A stretch of 64,000 nucleotides of DNA from Luscinia megarhynchos (GCA_034336665.1 CM067568.1:42512770-42576769); one strand, 5' to 3'; positions 1 to 13,271 are shown, numbered from the stretch's first letter. A program made the numbers and translations. Notes: generated from the sequence alone by a model not told the origin.

Positions 1-1450
1 ACAAAAACCCCCCAAACAAACTAGAGAAATGTACCTTTAATTTGACCAAGAAGAAGAGATTTTAATTAATTTTGGGCTAAATGAACTTAATGGGGTCTGA
101 TGTTTTTCATCCCAACAAATTGTAATGTATAAGCTGCTTCTCGCTCATTTTTAATTTCTGCATCAAAAAAGTTCTGGAAGCACTCATTTAACATGTAATA
201 TTACAGAGAAACATTCATGGATTATTCAAAATGCCACTAAACAGAGAAGAGATACTGTCTTTAGGGAAAGTTACCCAAGATCAGCCTCCCTGTGGTCTCG
301 TGTCAATGCCATTAGATCGAGTGACAAATGTTACCTGACTACCCCACCACAGTTCCATCGGCTGCTGACATCCCAGTCCAGCTCATACACCCATCCAACA
401 TCAACCTGTCCTTCCTAGATCAAGTGGCAAGGAATGTGACACAGCATTTCACTGTTAAACAAGGGCAGTACACCAGGAAGCTAAGACAGGCATGTATCCA
501 AGTACCATTAGCTTCAAAGAAGCAGCCATCTCCTCCCAGCCTTTAAAAATCCTTGTCATCACCGCAGTTTCAAACTTTCAGCCTGATGAAAAAAAGGTAT
601 AGAAAAGCTAGCACTGTGGGAGTCACAAAGGTAGAGTTCAGGAACAGAATAATTTCATATATCAACAAGAGCAAAACCAAATTTATGGGCCAAACTCAAC
701 CAGCATAACATTCTCAAAAGACTATCTGGTTAAACATTAATATTAATATTTCTTATTTAGCTGGTCCTGCAGTCATCCAGAACCATTACTGAGGTAGATT
801 TTTAGAAGTTAAGGACAGCTTTATATGCTGTTCTTTTGCCAACTTGATTCTCTATAAACTAGTAATTTAAAATTTCCCAAACCACTCTTATCAATGATTG
901 TTCTGGGAAATTAGTTCCAAAAATAAGCCAGAGAAATTAATGGTAAATACTTTTTCTTGTTCTTTGGATATCTCGCCACTTTGACATAGTTTGTAATAAT
1001 TCCACTGTTTGCCTAAAGACCAAAGAACAGCTCCTTTAAAAAAGCTGATTCCTGTCCCCTTCCCATCAGCCTTATTTTTCCAAGGCCCACAGGATTTTTT
1101 TTCTTTGAGATAAAAGCTTCATCTTTGCAACTCAAGCTGAAAGACTTTTGTCCATAATAATGCAATTTTACCTTTTCAGTTTCTGTTCCTCCGCTCCAGC
1201 TGATGATTACATTCCAACCTTCACCTGAAAATGAAAAGTTCTTCCAGCCTCACTGAAATCAACAGACATTCCAGTAACTCAGGTTTTTACATCCCACTAC
1301 AAGTTCAGAGTGCCCAGAGAGAGAAAAGAAATAGAAAAAATGGGCACTTGTCCATGTGGAACCGAATAGAAGGCAATAGGCTTTTTAGAATAAATCCTAT
1401 ATTTACTGAATAACAGTAGATTTTTACTGTTTACTGTAAGTGTTTACTGT
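1..1450. other. Unique AT-rich DNA with one higher-GC block
   Basis: No gene is recognised. Positions about 220-580 are richer in G and C than the surroundings and keep a few CpG dinucleotides (near 299, 319 and 359). Two plus-strand frames stay open across parts of it, and an acceptor-like pyrimidine/AG junction lies near 205. The rest is AT-rich without recognisable repeats. Several copies of a TTTACTG-like heptamer sit at 1402-1450, next to the tandem duplication that follows. Confidence 0.5.
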
Positions 1451-1480
1451 TTTTTACCTCAATTGTTTTTACCTCAATTT
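1451..1480. repeat. 15-bp direct tandem duplication
   Basis: Two adjacent copies of a 15-base unit, TTTTTACCTCAATTG and TTTTTACCTCAATTT, differ at the last base only. The unit is T-rich and the preceding 40 bases already contain repeated TTTACTG words, so replication slippage is the simple explanation. Confidence 0.9.
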
Positions 1481-1908
1481 TTATGGCAATAAAATTGCAA
1501 CAACTTGTTTTATTAAATTGATAATATAACTTCAAGGTGAATTTATTAACCTTTAGGATGAGGAAAGAAAATAACTTTCAAAGGTAATGATATCCTCAAA
1601 TCAATTTGGAATGTGTGGTCCACTTACTATGAAATTTACTGCTTACCTAGAAATAATATCTCCTGAAAGGTCTTGTGTCTTAATTAAAATCACACATTTC
1701 CAATAAAACATTCTAAAGCTATCAACTGAAGGAAAATAATTAACAGAAACCAGTAATTCTGAATCTTAATGTCATGTACCTAAATATTCATTTTATTCCT
1801 CAACTTAAATTTAAATGTCCTTATCTTATTAATTATTACTTTGAAACAAGATGCAGAGTAGTTTCTAAGCACCTACTTTTGCAAAATATCTTCAAACAGT
1901 AAATGTAT

Positions 1909-1991
1909 TTTCTTTTTCTTTTCCCTTTCCTTTTCCTTTTGCCTTAAAAAAATCTTTTAGGGTTTTTTTTCTCTCTTTCTTTTTTTTTTTT
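1909..1991. repeat. Pyrimidine-rich low-complexity tract
   Basis: The plus strand is mostly T and C, as CCTTTT-type words and then T runs, broken by a short A-rich piece near 1945-1955. It ends in an 11-base T run at 1981-1991. This is simple sequence with no coding meaning. Confidence 0.8.
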
Positions 1992-4332
1992 GTTCAGTTT
2001 ATTTGTCTATTGGATAGTAAATGTTAGCTTATAAACTTCAAAATTTCCCTTTAGATTAACTTTCAAGAAAATTTGGAAACCTTCAATAAGCAATAAGGAA
2101 CAGATATTTAAAGGTATATCTGCAAATCAATAAGTGAAATATAGAGCTATTCAGAGAGAAGAAAAAATAATTTGGAATACGTTATGTGTGTTTATCTTCC
2201 TACAAGATAGTGTTATCATTTTTTATAACTTCTGTACTCTTTTTCTGAGAATCTCTATATATTAGAAAATAGAATCCCAGTGTCTGCTAACTTCCACACT
2301 TCCAGAGAAGTCTTCTATGCCTTGAGTATGTTAAGTTTATGATTTTCCTTTTGAACAAAAAATGGATGTCTTTTATAGTAATTCCCAACCAGAGGGCACT
2401 GACTGAGATCCTCTCTGCATATGCTACATATGTTTTTAATACTGAGTTTCATGAACTCTGGATTTTGGGGCTTCATTTCCTTTTCTCATCACCTTTCTTG
2501 GCTCAAGGGGGAAATTCAAGACATCAGAGAACATCAAATTCATCACTTGAAATGCAGTGAGACCTCAAGGCAGATTTATTGCTTTACAAGTGAATTTAAA
2601 TAAAAGTAATTAGTTAGTGTTCTTTACTGAAAAAAAAATAAAGATAATTTACCTCTACAGAGAAATCCTTCTTGAGATTCCAGACTTACTGGAATTATCC
2701 CCTGAGGGTGATCCAATAGCATAAGAGTAAATGCACTATTAGCCAATTACACATAATGACCCTAAGACATATCAGTTGTGATGTCATTCAGGTGATTTAT
2801 TAGATTTACTTCAAAGAGTCGAATTCTAATCTGTATTTATTAAACATTATATGTATGCAGTACACAATATGCAGTTTTAAATCTTGCACCATGATACAAA
2901 AATTTTAATACTTTCTTTCTAAAGAGAGGAAAAGAAAAAGAACCTTGAAGACAGTCTGCATTGCATAAAAATGATGTCAAAGATTTCCTGAATTATCCCA
3001 GACTTTATGAGCTTAAGGCCTGATGTGCTTATGGGATTACTTTAAATGAATCCTCAATTTGATTTCACTTCTAGTATTACCTAACAGAAGAAACACAAAT
3101 GAAGATATATTTTAGTGCTGGTAATTAGATAGGAAGAGAAAGGAGAATGGACTTGAAGAAGGATTGCCTGATCATGTCCTGGAACTAAATAAAAATGTAT
3201 TGTTTTTATCTCGAACCAAAAATATTAGAAAACTTTTTTTTTCTACTCAAAACCTCAGAAGTGGAAGAAGAAATGCTTTTTCTGAAAAAGGCAAAATCTA
3301 TAGTGTCATAAATAAGTATTTCCTCTCTCACTCATCACTATAGCAATATAAACAGAAATCTCCTTATCACAATTCTATGAAAAAGTAACTCTGATTCATT
3401 AAAAAGTCAAAGAAAAAAAAAAACAAAAACAAACCAAAACTGGAATCATCTACCCTCACATAATGAGCTAGAGAAGGAATAAATGCTATTCATTTATGCA
3501 ACATGGTTCTTTCTTAAGCCACAAATATGCCTGTGATATCACACTGCATGGGTGACAGCTTCATGACTGTCTTTTACAGCTGTGGATGTTGGGACAGGCT
3601 ACACGTGTGAGGAGTTCCTGCTCAAGGAACAGCTCTAGTGTTGGCTGGGTGGTCAGAGACCTCCCTAGTCCTGAAGTAGTGAAAGGCATTTTCTGAGCAG
3701 GGCTTGGAGGTGCTTCCTAGAAACTCTTCATTTTCATCTGCAACCTGTTTGTTTCTTCTCCATATTTCCTTTTTATCTATTACACACCTACAACGCTGCT
3801 CTTTACCTTCTCTCCTTCCTCCATGGATTTTAGCTTTCATTAACAAGTGCTTCTTACAAAAAAACAGTAAAAAAAAAATTGGGAGATTCCTTTATTTTGT
3901 CTTCCATTTTTCACCCAGGTGATATTAACAATGTCCCATGTTCTGTGCACTTAATGTTAACTTGTGATCAATAGTCTATGAAGGGAAATTATCTTCTATT
4001 GGTTAGCATAATCAAAAATTGGCCTCTAGGTGCTGTGCTAATAAAAACTAGCAATAATAAGATCATAAATAACCCATGCTCTTATCTTTGCTGTACAGCT
4101 GTGAATTACTACAAATTATAGGTATTTCTATAATTAAGGGTTGCTTTTGTTTTTAGTATAAATCTCAGAAAAAAATTGTTTGGTTGTTTGTTTATTTATT
4201 TTCTTTTGATTACGGTGTGTTTCTAATTGTGTAACAATCTAAACAAGTTCCTCATAAGTTAGTGTGGACCTCATTTCTTTGGCATAAATCCAATAATTCA
4301 TTTAAACCTGAAGGACACTACAACACTGAAGA

Positions 4333-4358
4333 ATTTAATCAGAGTTCCCTGATTAAAT
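4333..4358. repeat. Perfect 10-bp inverted repeat, 6-nt loop
   Basis: Left arm ATTTAATCAG (4333-4342) and right arm CTGATTAAAT (4349-4358) are exact reverse complements around the loop AGTTCC. The stem is AT-rich. There is no T run behind it and no gene beside it, so I do not call it a terminator. Confidence 0.85.
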
Positions 4359-5904
4359 GAATCATTGCTAATAATTAGTGCTTTTCTCCGATCCCCAAAA
4401 GAAAAGGTAAAACAAGGAAAAATTCCTCATTGCTGAGAAACTCATCACCAAGACATTAGTGCAAACAAAAACTATGAGATTACCCTCAGTCTAATATGAT
4501 TCATCTATGAGATGGGGCTATTACAACTAAAGAAAAATCTACCAAAACCATATTCCATTGTCAAATATATATTAAAAACCGAAATGTCTGTAGTTTTTCA
4601 ACAAAGGTTAATGTAATTTTTAAAAATACATGCGTGAAAATATCTCAGAAGTTTGGTCTATTCATGATTTTTCTTCATAATTTATTTATTGAAGTTGAAC
4701 TTCAAATGAGAGAAAATTCTATTTTCAATTGTGCACTATAGCAATACAATGTAACACTGGAAGGAACAAATTGTTGCTTTGTTATCTGTCATGCTCATGT
4801 GCCCAACAAATATCTTTTCAAATTTGTGCTCGGTTCAGGAACTAAAAGTTAATGTCAATTCTTAGGTTTGTATAAACAACATTGCTTGGATGTTTCCCTG
4901 CTAATTTGCACCAGCAGAGAGGATGTGAACAGAAGTATCTACAATAACACACATAATTTGAAGGGACAATGCAAACAACACAAAGAATTTGCCAATTCTG
5001 AGCCACAGGAAGCATAGGAGTTTAATACAATATATTTTCTTTTTTGCAGGTCTGGCTCAAAATCTTTTCAATATAAAGTCCTGATATCAATTAAGAATAC
5101 ATTCAAAAATATATTTTGTTTTGTTTCATTTTTCAACTTTGCCATATGTCTGTGCAACACAAGCCTGCAGATACATTTGTTGCATGTTTAGTCTTGGTAT
5201 GTTTAAGGATGCTAAACCAAAGTAATGTAAACAGATTGTATGATGAAAGGGTGTGATGCTCTGACTCTGATATTATTAGGTTGTCTATTTTTGAAGAAAA
5301 GACTTAATTTTTACTAGAATGTAACAAGCACTAACTTGATATCTCAAATGTGATTTCATGTTTCCGTTGAAGCATAACTAGAGCACTTTTGGGGCAGTGG
5401 AATTTTTTATTACAATTAATTCAAAGAAATGTGTGAATATGTGTGACATGAAGATTCTGGGACAAAATTTTATGATATCAGAGAGAAACTGGACTGTATT
5501 TAGGTCAGATAAAGGGTTTGAAAGTCAAGATATAATGAATTGCTGCCTGATTAATGTGATATCATTAATGTAGTGTAATTAAATTCTCAGAAAAAGAGAC
5601 TCAAGACTAGCTCTTTCCAGAAATGGGATATCTGTATTACTCCATGCTGATAGAGTAATTTAAACTAAAGATATCAAATCAAGTCTCCCAATATGGAAAA
5701 GATCATCTTGCACTTAAAAATACTGAATTGAAATTTGATGTATTTGTATTCATTTTTTACTTTTTATTGTGATTGAGTTTCTATGACACAAAGCAATCAC
5801 CATGGATAAGAAAAGCTTTCCTTAGATAAAATGGAACAGTTCTAAAATTTAATCTTTGTGATCTGCAGCTTCATTTTCCTACACTGAGATTTTGTCCCTT
5901 CCCC

Positions 5905-5910
<6 letters not shown>

Positions 5911-5944
<34 letters not shown>
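5911..5944. repeat. 34-base poly(A) run
   Basis: An uninterrupted run of 34 A lies on the plus strand after a pyrimidine-rich stretch (about 5890-5910). No recognisable retrocopy, polyadenylation signal or target-site duplication adjoins it. It is the longest homopolymer in the window and likely varies in length between individuals or assemblies. Confidence 0.95.
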
Positions 5945-5946
<2 letters not shown>

Positions 5947-8900
5947 ATTATAGAGTAAGATGAAATCTATAATCCATTGGAACAATGAAAATTCCATCAT
6001 AAAAGTAGTTCTATATAACCACATGGACAGGTGTAACTGTCTAATTTCTTGTCTTTTCTGTTGCAACAGTTGTGAAAAAAACCTCAACCAGACCCACATC
6101 TTTAGTACTCTATGTAGTGTCAGAGTAAAGGTCATTGTGCATTTGATTACTAAACTAATAAAGACAAAACCTTAACCCACATGAGAGCTGTAGATAGCAA
6201 CATGGTCCCCACAAGGGAGGAAGCATTTTGATCAGTTTTGGATGCACATCAACTTTTGCAGAATCTTCAAACATGGAATGTGTTCCAAATGATTGTTTTT
6301 CATGGATTTCTAATTCTATTTGCAAATTGAGGTGCAATCTTAAAAAAACCCTGAAATACATTCTTTTAAAATAACCAACAGCTCCAAGATAGTTTTCCAA
6401 TCATGTTTGGTTTAGTTTAAAACAAGAGCTGAGGTTTAACGAAGTGACTGGATGTTCCTCATTGTATCTTTATTAGATCATCCATTATCTGCTTCATTCA
6501 TGGAGACTCAGAACCTAAAGCAGATGAAAAATGCCAAATTTTGATCAACTGCTAATGAAATTCTGCTCATATGATTTGAGATACTGCTGAGAGGAGACAA
6601 AGGAGCATCTGTGTCATCAGTATTTTAAAGAGCCCACAGGATAGTATTTCTGTTTCCACACAGCAAAAAGCAGGGTTCTCTGTCATTTGTTTACATGGGA
6701 GATAACAAAGAGAAGTTACTGTAACATTAGTTTTATTTGCTTTTTAAACTGTGTATTTACTGTTCTTTTCCTTAGCAACTTTACAACAATCAGAGCTGAA
6801 ATCTCACAGAGTTGCATATTATAACTGTCTTACTGGGATTGTTATTTCTGAAAGCTCAAAGTTCAAAGAGTCATGGACACCCAACTTGACAAAAAATAGA
6901 ATGTTGCTATATATTTGGTTTAAATTTCTTATCCCTTATTAAGCAAATGCGTGGCTTTGTCAATTGTGTAATGGTGGTCTTGAACAAACAGACCTCATCT
7001 GCAAGAAAATAGTGAGGTTTCACATTTTATTTCCCTATAAATGAATTAAGGATGGCAAATAAAGTCTTAGAATTTGAATTTATCTATAAAAATATCTCTT
7101 CATGATCCACATGTCTCAGTAGAAGTTTTGGTTTTTGCTTTCCACACCATGATTTCTGGAGGGGTGATTTTACATGGGTTCTTCTGGTAGTTTGGAAAAA
7201 AAACTTAAAGAAAATAAATCTCCATACATGTCAAAATATGTTAATATAAGTTAATATAGTCAAAATATATTAATATAAATATATTAATGGTGGCAAACAT
7301 TTTATTGCTGATCATTAAATTGTGTAATAATAATGTATCTTCTACACTAGAACTCTGCAGTCAGAGTGATTCCACAAATAATGAAATAAAATAACACTGT
7401 AGAAGTGAGAGACGTTTTGTATACATATACACCACTACTTGTGCATGATAATAACTCAGTGGTGCTGGGGCACAAATTCTACTGTAAGTTGTCTCGCTGG
7501 AGTCACCACTTACTTTTGTCCTGGGCTGGTGAGGTCCGTGTTCCTGTGACTGTAATCATCTTCTTTCAGTGATTAAGGAAGAAATTTGAGTAAACAATGC
7601 AAGATAATAAATTCATATTTACAGGGAATGGCAGACCAGTTAGAAGAGATTAAGTGTCTTGGATAAAATGAAGATACCTTTATAGCCCTTAAGTACTTGA
7701 ATTTGCCTAAAAATTTTAAGATCTCTTGTCTTTATTACACAGAATATACCTTTGATTCCACAGCTCAAATCTAGTAGACACCAAGAGAAAAACCTCAAAT
7801 ATTTCACATATTTAATCTTTAAATTAATATAGAATACAAGCTATGTATTTGAGGTTGTATTTAGTTTTTTGTAGGCTTATTTTAGTGGTTTCAAAGACAC
7901 TGTACCAGGTATTCAAATGAAGCTGAAAGATGAACTAGCATTCTATTAGACCATATTTTTCATTTATAAGCAGTTGATAAAGCCTGGAAACTGCTGGGAT
8001 TTATAGTATCTCTTAAATGCAAGATGAAATATTCACTCCAAGGACCATGTACCCTGTGAAGAGCATCAAAGACAGCTGTAGATCAGGAGGCAAACAAGGC
8101 CTCGTAGTCCAAAGCCCTGTGGGGAGAATCAGAGTATTTTGCAGGTCCAGTAGTAAGTAAGACCATACAGAGAAGCATGAAATAAACCTTTAGGTTTTTT
8201 TGAACCTAATTTAAACCTGATTATATTAAAAAATAAGAATGAGTGCCTAAATCATTTTGCAGTCTCTTAATATCTTGATATCAAACATTGATAACTTCAC
8301 TGAAATAAATCTCATTATAAAATCCACACAGCCCAAAGTGACTCAGTATTGAGCATGCTCCACTTACTAATTTACACTATAAAATGAGAAATGCAAATAG
8401 ATATATTGAAGAATATTAGATCTTTTGAAGGTGAATTTTCAGTTCCTAATTTTTAAGATATTGAAATCAAAGCTTTGTCTTCAATGCTACCTACCCATTT
8501 AAGGGGAATCAAAAACACTGTTTTCTGTTCTCTTACTAAAGAAGTGGTACTAGACAGGCATTGTCATAATTTTTTTTGTTACAAAAATGGCAAATTTAGG
8601 TGCAATGAACATGTGGTGTAATAACAGTAAACAGTTAAGAGTTATTCATTCTCTAAGTTATGTAGGATGAAATAATTTAATTTTTTAAAAATAATAATCC
8701 ACCTTAATTAGCTATGATATATGGAGTTGTTTCAAATCCACACTGAATTAATATTAATAAGCAATAAAGTAACTATTTTACTAACCCAGAAATAAACAGA
8801 AGTTTACTTCATTAACTCACTCACCTTTCTCACCACTGCCACCAAATTTACTCCAGTTCAGCAGAAAAGAGAAAGAAAGATGTTAAAGTATCTCTTGCTA

Positions 8901-9814
8901 TCTTTGCAGGAGAATCCTTGGGAAAATAAGTATGACAGTTTCTCACTCTGTATTGGTTTGTAAAAGGTACAAAACCTATCAAGAGCACCAGAGGGAAAAA
9001 GCATTAAGGTTAATAATTCCTAATATAAGTCCTAGATGATTCCAGAAGAAAGATAAATAAGGGAATAATAACTAGGAGCAGAAAGTTAAAAAACTAGGTC
9101 TCTTCAGTAAAGATGGTATGTTGAAAAGGAAAAAACGAGAAGCAGTTTAAGGAAAACACAGTTCAATATCCACTGTAATTTGGAGATGCCTGGCATCCAA
9201 ACTGGATATGTTAACCGAGTCTAGGCTTAGTGCTGTAAGTGAATCCAGCCAGGCACAAGCCAGGCTGCTCCCCTTGACTCCTGTGTCAGCAGATTGCCTG
9301 AGCTGACAACTGCAGCCTCCAGGCTGTGTGTGCCCTTGGGGGAAGAAACCTGCCATGTCGTGGCAGATACAACCATTTCAAACCTCGGGGGAAGACGTCT
9401 GATTGTTGCAGGAGTGTGTGCTCTTCAAATAGAAACTCCTTGTCTTCCCCAGGGATAATGCAGTGGGTTACTACAGCATTTGTAACTGCCACCACCTTGT
9501 CAGCAGCATGCAATTATGTAAAAGAAAAAACATTTACAGGAATTTCCCAGTAGACAAAGAAAACTTATAGTGTCAGATCTCTTATAGCTGCAAGATACTG
9601 GTTTCCCTTCTTTAAAATCTTGAATTCTATAATACATTGGAAAGATGCCAGATTCTGTGACTATGCTATTAAAGATTTTGTGGTATTTTGAGCAGTATGA
9701 AATTTGAGTAGAAGGACAGTCATGCCTCCTAAAACTATTCTTACAGTCTCTATCTGGAAATTCAGAAGGATGACACTCCACACTGGGCTCAGGTTTTTCA
9801 GATTAGGTGTCAAA
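5945..9814. other. Unique AT-rich DNA, no gene seen
   Basis: AT-rich sequence without a recognised gene or transposon. It includes a diverged AT-rich tandem duplication at 7231-7289. At the end (about 9170-9520) the composition becomes markedly richer in G and C, with several CpGs and open frames on both strands. That block is listed as a finding because I cannot assign it. Confidence 0.5.
7231..7289. repeat. Diverged AT-rich tandem duplication, about 29 bp unit
   Basis: Two adjacent copies both begin TCAAAATAT and run through TTAATATAA words. They differ at several positions. The unit is itself built of TTAATA-type subrepeats, so the boundaries are approximate. Confidence 0.65.
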
Positions 9815-9894
9815 GGGAGAAGGAAGGGGAAAGGGAAAGGGAAAGAGAAAGGGAAAGGGAAAGGGAAAGGGAAAGGGAAAGGGAAAGGGAAAGG
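9815..9894 (+). repeat. (GGGAAA)n microsatellite, G-quadruplex-capable
   Basis: The plus strand is pure purine: an irregular start (GGGAGAAGGAAGGGG) is followed by GGGAAA units, one interrupted as GAGAAA at 9845-9850. Seven consecutive GGG runs spaced by AAA lie at 9851-9889, and about eleven G runs lie in the tract as a whole. This meets the usual G3-N1-7 pattern for an intramolecular G-quadruplex many times over. All frames across it are open, which creates spurious Gly-Lys, Pro-Phe and Ser-Leu repeat peptides. Confidence 0.95.
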
Positions 9895-11912
9895 CAAAAA
9901 ACATCCAAAACCCCCTGGATAGAAGTTTCTCCTGAACAGATAAGTTCTGTAGAAAATTCTGACAGCTGAAGAATGTGCAGAATCCTAATACAACTGTAGC
10001 AGAAATGAAAGAAGAGATTTAGTATTAATGTGGTTTTATTCACTGCAAAGTATGTGTGAATTCTTATTCTGTGCTGTGGTGTTTGAAATTATAACATTTA
10101 CAGTACATTTAAGTAATACCTTTTATATGCTGTCTCAACATAAAGAGATCCCAAACCCTTTAACAATTGCAGCATGTAAATGTTTTAAGTACCAAATTGA
10201 TATAATATTATGTTTATGATATATTTTCTAATAAATCCAGTAATTTATGACATTGATAATATTTTTAACCTCTAGAAGATTCTTCTGAGAGTTTTAAAAA
10301 AATTTTTTAAAAAAGGAGAAAAGATAAAAAAACCCAAAAATTTCCATGGTTAATTGATTATTGAGGCAAACCCTTTGCTGTCAGGACAGCTCAAGTCCTG
10401 CCAAAATGTCAGTCACTAAGTGGGCCTGAAAAGCTACATGATAGACTGCAGCTTTTCAAGAAATAACTTATTCAGACTTATTAGATTCAGAACATCCTGC
10501 ACATCAGCAGCTGCAGGGATTTATTTTTCACAGTGTTCTTTTAAAGATTTTGTTGTTTGCACATTCAAACTCTTTTCTGAACCCCAGAAACCTTTGAAAA
10601 TACTTCAATAAGAAAACAGAGAAAGGGCATGTCTGTAGGTAAAAGAGTGTTTTTCTAACTCAGCTTCACTAACCCAAGTAAAAAAAATGAGTCTAATGCA
10701 GCAGTCAGACAAGTTATCTCAGTCTTTGGTTGGGTTAAGCCCTTGAAAGTTTCCAACACCTGGAATGACTGTACAACAAATGACAGTATACAACGTGATA
10801 GATGGCTGCAAAGCAGCTAATTTGCTCCACCAGTTTTGGTTCAAAGAGAGCCCATAGCTCAGTTGGAGCAATTAAAATTGCTGTCTTTACTGGTATATTA
10901 ACTTTAAATGATCTGAGGCAAGCTTGTTTAAGTTAAGAACACATTTTTTCGGGGTGGAGAAATTTTGTCCATCTCTAGAGTGAACATGTTTTGGAGTATG
11001 ATCAGGAGATACAGGAGATCCAGCTAAAGAAATGGAAATCCAGGGCACACACCAGTCCTTAGTGTAGTAATGACACATACAGCTATGAGATCCCTCTCAG
11101 GATAACAGAAAGTCATCATCAGCCTACAGCTATCAAGTTAAGGGAGTCTTACCAGCTTTGAAGACATTATGTGCTGTCACCTCAAAGTGCTCTTCTGTTA
11201 TACCCCCTCTTCTGTAAATAAAGGTCCTGAATTCTGAGAAGGCTGACCAAGATCAGAAATGAAATTGAAGAATGTATATCAATCTCCTCTGGAGCAAAGA
11301 TAAACATGTTTGTTTTTTCCTTAATCAGGTTGCATTGCATCAAACATGAGGATATCAAACTATGGGGTTATCCCCTCAATGTGTTCTGAATGCAGTGCCT
11401 CTTGTTTATTGGCTGTCATTCAAGACTTTCTCATGAGTCTGTCAAATTTTCATGTTATATACTTACAGCAATCAAATCAAACAATAGCTCTTATATGATT
11501 CCAATCTGGTTTGAAGGGTTTTAATAAATTATAAGCACCAATTTTCATAAAATAAAAAGTTAAAATTTAGCGTGGGAATAAGCAAAAAGAATTATTCTGT
11601 TTAAAAGCATACTTTATTTTTTTTAAAATAGATTTGTTTTTAAAATTATCTCAATTCTCTGAGGTGATTCCAGAAAAGGAAGAGAAACAAATGTGATCCT
11701 CAGAAGTAAAATTTTGAGAAATGTCTGTGTAAACAACCTGATATCTTCAAATGAGTTAAAAACAAGTCATATGGGCTGTAAAAACGTTTTAGCTATATCA
11801 CAATTGGCTGCACAGGCAGTATAAATAGTTCTGTATCACACTCTCATCCAAGAAAGATACTTAATTTTTCTACTCTCTTTTTGACATATAGTAAGCTCTA
11901 AATAGAATAAAG

Positions 11913-11933
11913 CTTTTTTATTTTTTTTTTTTT
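11913..11933. repeat. T-rich homopolymer tract
   Basis: A run of T interrupted by one A, preceded by AATAAAGC. It is simple sequence. On the minus strand it would be an A-rich tail, but no retrocopy body is recognisable beside it. Confidence 0.85.
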
Positions 11934-12703
11934 CTGAAAGAATAAAATCTAGAGAAAACTTTAACACCTGTAAGAAATGATGACTTATGCTATGGGGTAA
12001 AAAGCATGTTTCTCTATCTTCCAATTAAATCCAGTATATTTCATCCACTCTATATTGTGTGTCCTCTGAAGGTAAATAAATAGTGTTTCTGCCTAGGAAA
12101 GCAATTAAACTGTAAAAGAATCACAGAGCTTTCAACCTAAGTGCTGTTAAAATAATAAAATAAAGGCATTGGTGTGATTCTCTCTTTTCTCAGCATTCTT
12201 TGACTTACCTAAATAAAGACTGCAAGATATAAACTTGAAGTTGTCATCACTAGAGAATTAGTGTTAATATAACCAAGAGTGTCTATCATTCCCACGGTAT
12301 AATACTTGAGGCACAATGTTTTTTGTTGCTACTACTGCTTAGTAATGACAACTTGAGCATTTAAAGTCAGTCAGGCAAAAACCACAAATATGTAAACACT
12401 CCACAGTGTTATCAAAATGCAGTTTAAAAGTGTGAAACATCAATTTCATTTCCTTTGGAAATTAGCTGGTTGTTGCCTCTGAATCTCAAGGATTTAGACT
12501 GACATTTATGCAAGTTCCTGAAATTCATATTTCCGAGAGTTATGAAGATACTTTCAACTTGAGCAATGGTGGATTTTGGTGAAATTGGGACTGTGACAGT
12601 GTGAACTGATCTTTTTATACTGCCAACCATGCTTTTCACTGTGCTGCAGTTTTAGCATGTTGAAGCTATTTATCCTCTTGTAATTCAAAACTGCACCAGG
12701 CAC

Positions 12704-12738
12704 TTTTTTTTTTTTTTCTTTTTTCTTTTTTTTTTTTT
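12704..12738. repeat. T-rich homopolymer tract with C interruptions
   Basis: Three T runs are separated by single C bases (12718 and 12725). The minus strand encodes a Lys-rich peptide here purely because of the homopolymer. Confidence 0.9.
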
Positions 12739-13182
12739 GAGAGGTGCTCAAGATTGTATTTCTCACACAACTCCTGGTGAAGTGATATTTTTTTCTTGAC
12801 AATACTGAAAATGTTTTCCAAAATAGAAACGGGTCATCTGGCCATGATGCAATTTTCCCTGGACATTTTTCTTTACAGAAAAACTAAAACAGTAGAACAA
12901 ATGGCTAAAAAGTCTCTGTGTTCTATGTGCTTCCCTTTGAACTGTCATGTAAGTGGGTCATCTTTAGGTTTGGAGGAATGCTGAAAAAAAAGAGGATAAG
13001 AAAATGTATAACTTTCTGCTGTATTAAGTATCTGAATATGTTTAATGGAATTTGTCAAGGAAATAGGTGAGGAAACAGATAGATAATAAAAAACCAAGTA
13101 ACTGATGACTTCTGAAGTGCTGGGGGCCATATATGCTCTACAGTAAAAAATAACTATTTGTTACCAAAGTACTTCCAAAACA

Positions 13183-13243
13183 TATTATTATTACTACTAC
13201 TACTACTACTACTACTATTACTACACTATCATTATTATAATTA
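13183..13243. repeat. (TAC/ATT)n trinucleotide repeat
   Basis: ATT units give way to about nine uninterrupted TAC units and then back to ATT-like units. This is a compound triplet microsatellite in non-coding AT-rich DNA. Confidence 0.95.
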
Positions 13244-13271
13244 TGTTTTAATTTAATATTATTTTTTTTTT

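Larger units (their letters stand above)
1481..5910. other. Unique AT-rich DNA, no gene seen
   Basis: I see no gene, RNA gene or confident transposon here. It holds a pyrimidine-rich tract at 1909-1991, a perfect inverted repeat at 4333-4358 and an isolated acceptor-like pyrimidine-TTTTGCAG junction near 5049 with no convincing exon behind it. A somewhat GC-richer patch at 3560-3720 has a short charged open frame on the minus strand (3622-3846) that I do not recognise and regard as chance. Confidence 0.5.

Noticed and set aside
3180..3240. LTR-like TTTTTATCTCGAACCA word
   Set aside because: A single short match in AT-rich DNA with no other LTR landmarks in order.
9661..10043. Frames encoding Gly-Lys, Pro-Phe and Ser-Leu repeats
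   Set aside because: They are direct translations of the GGGAAA microsatellite.
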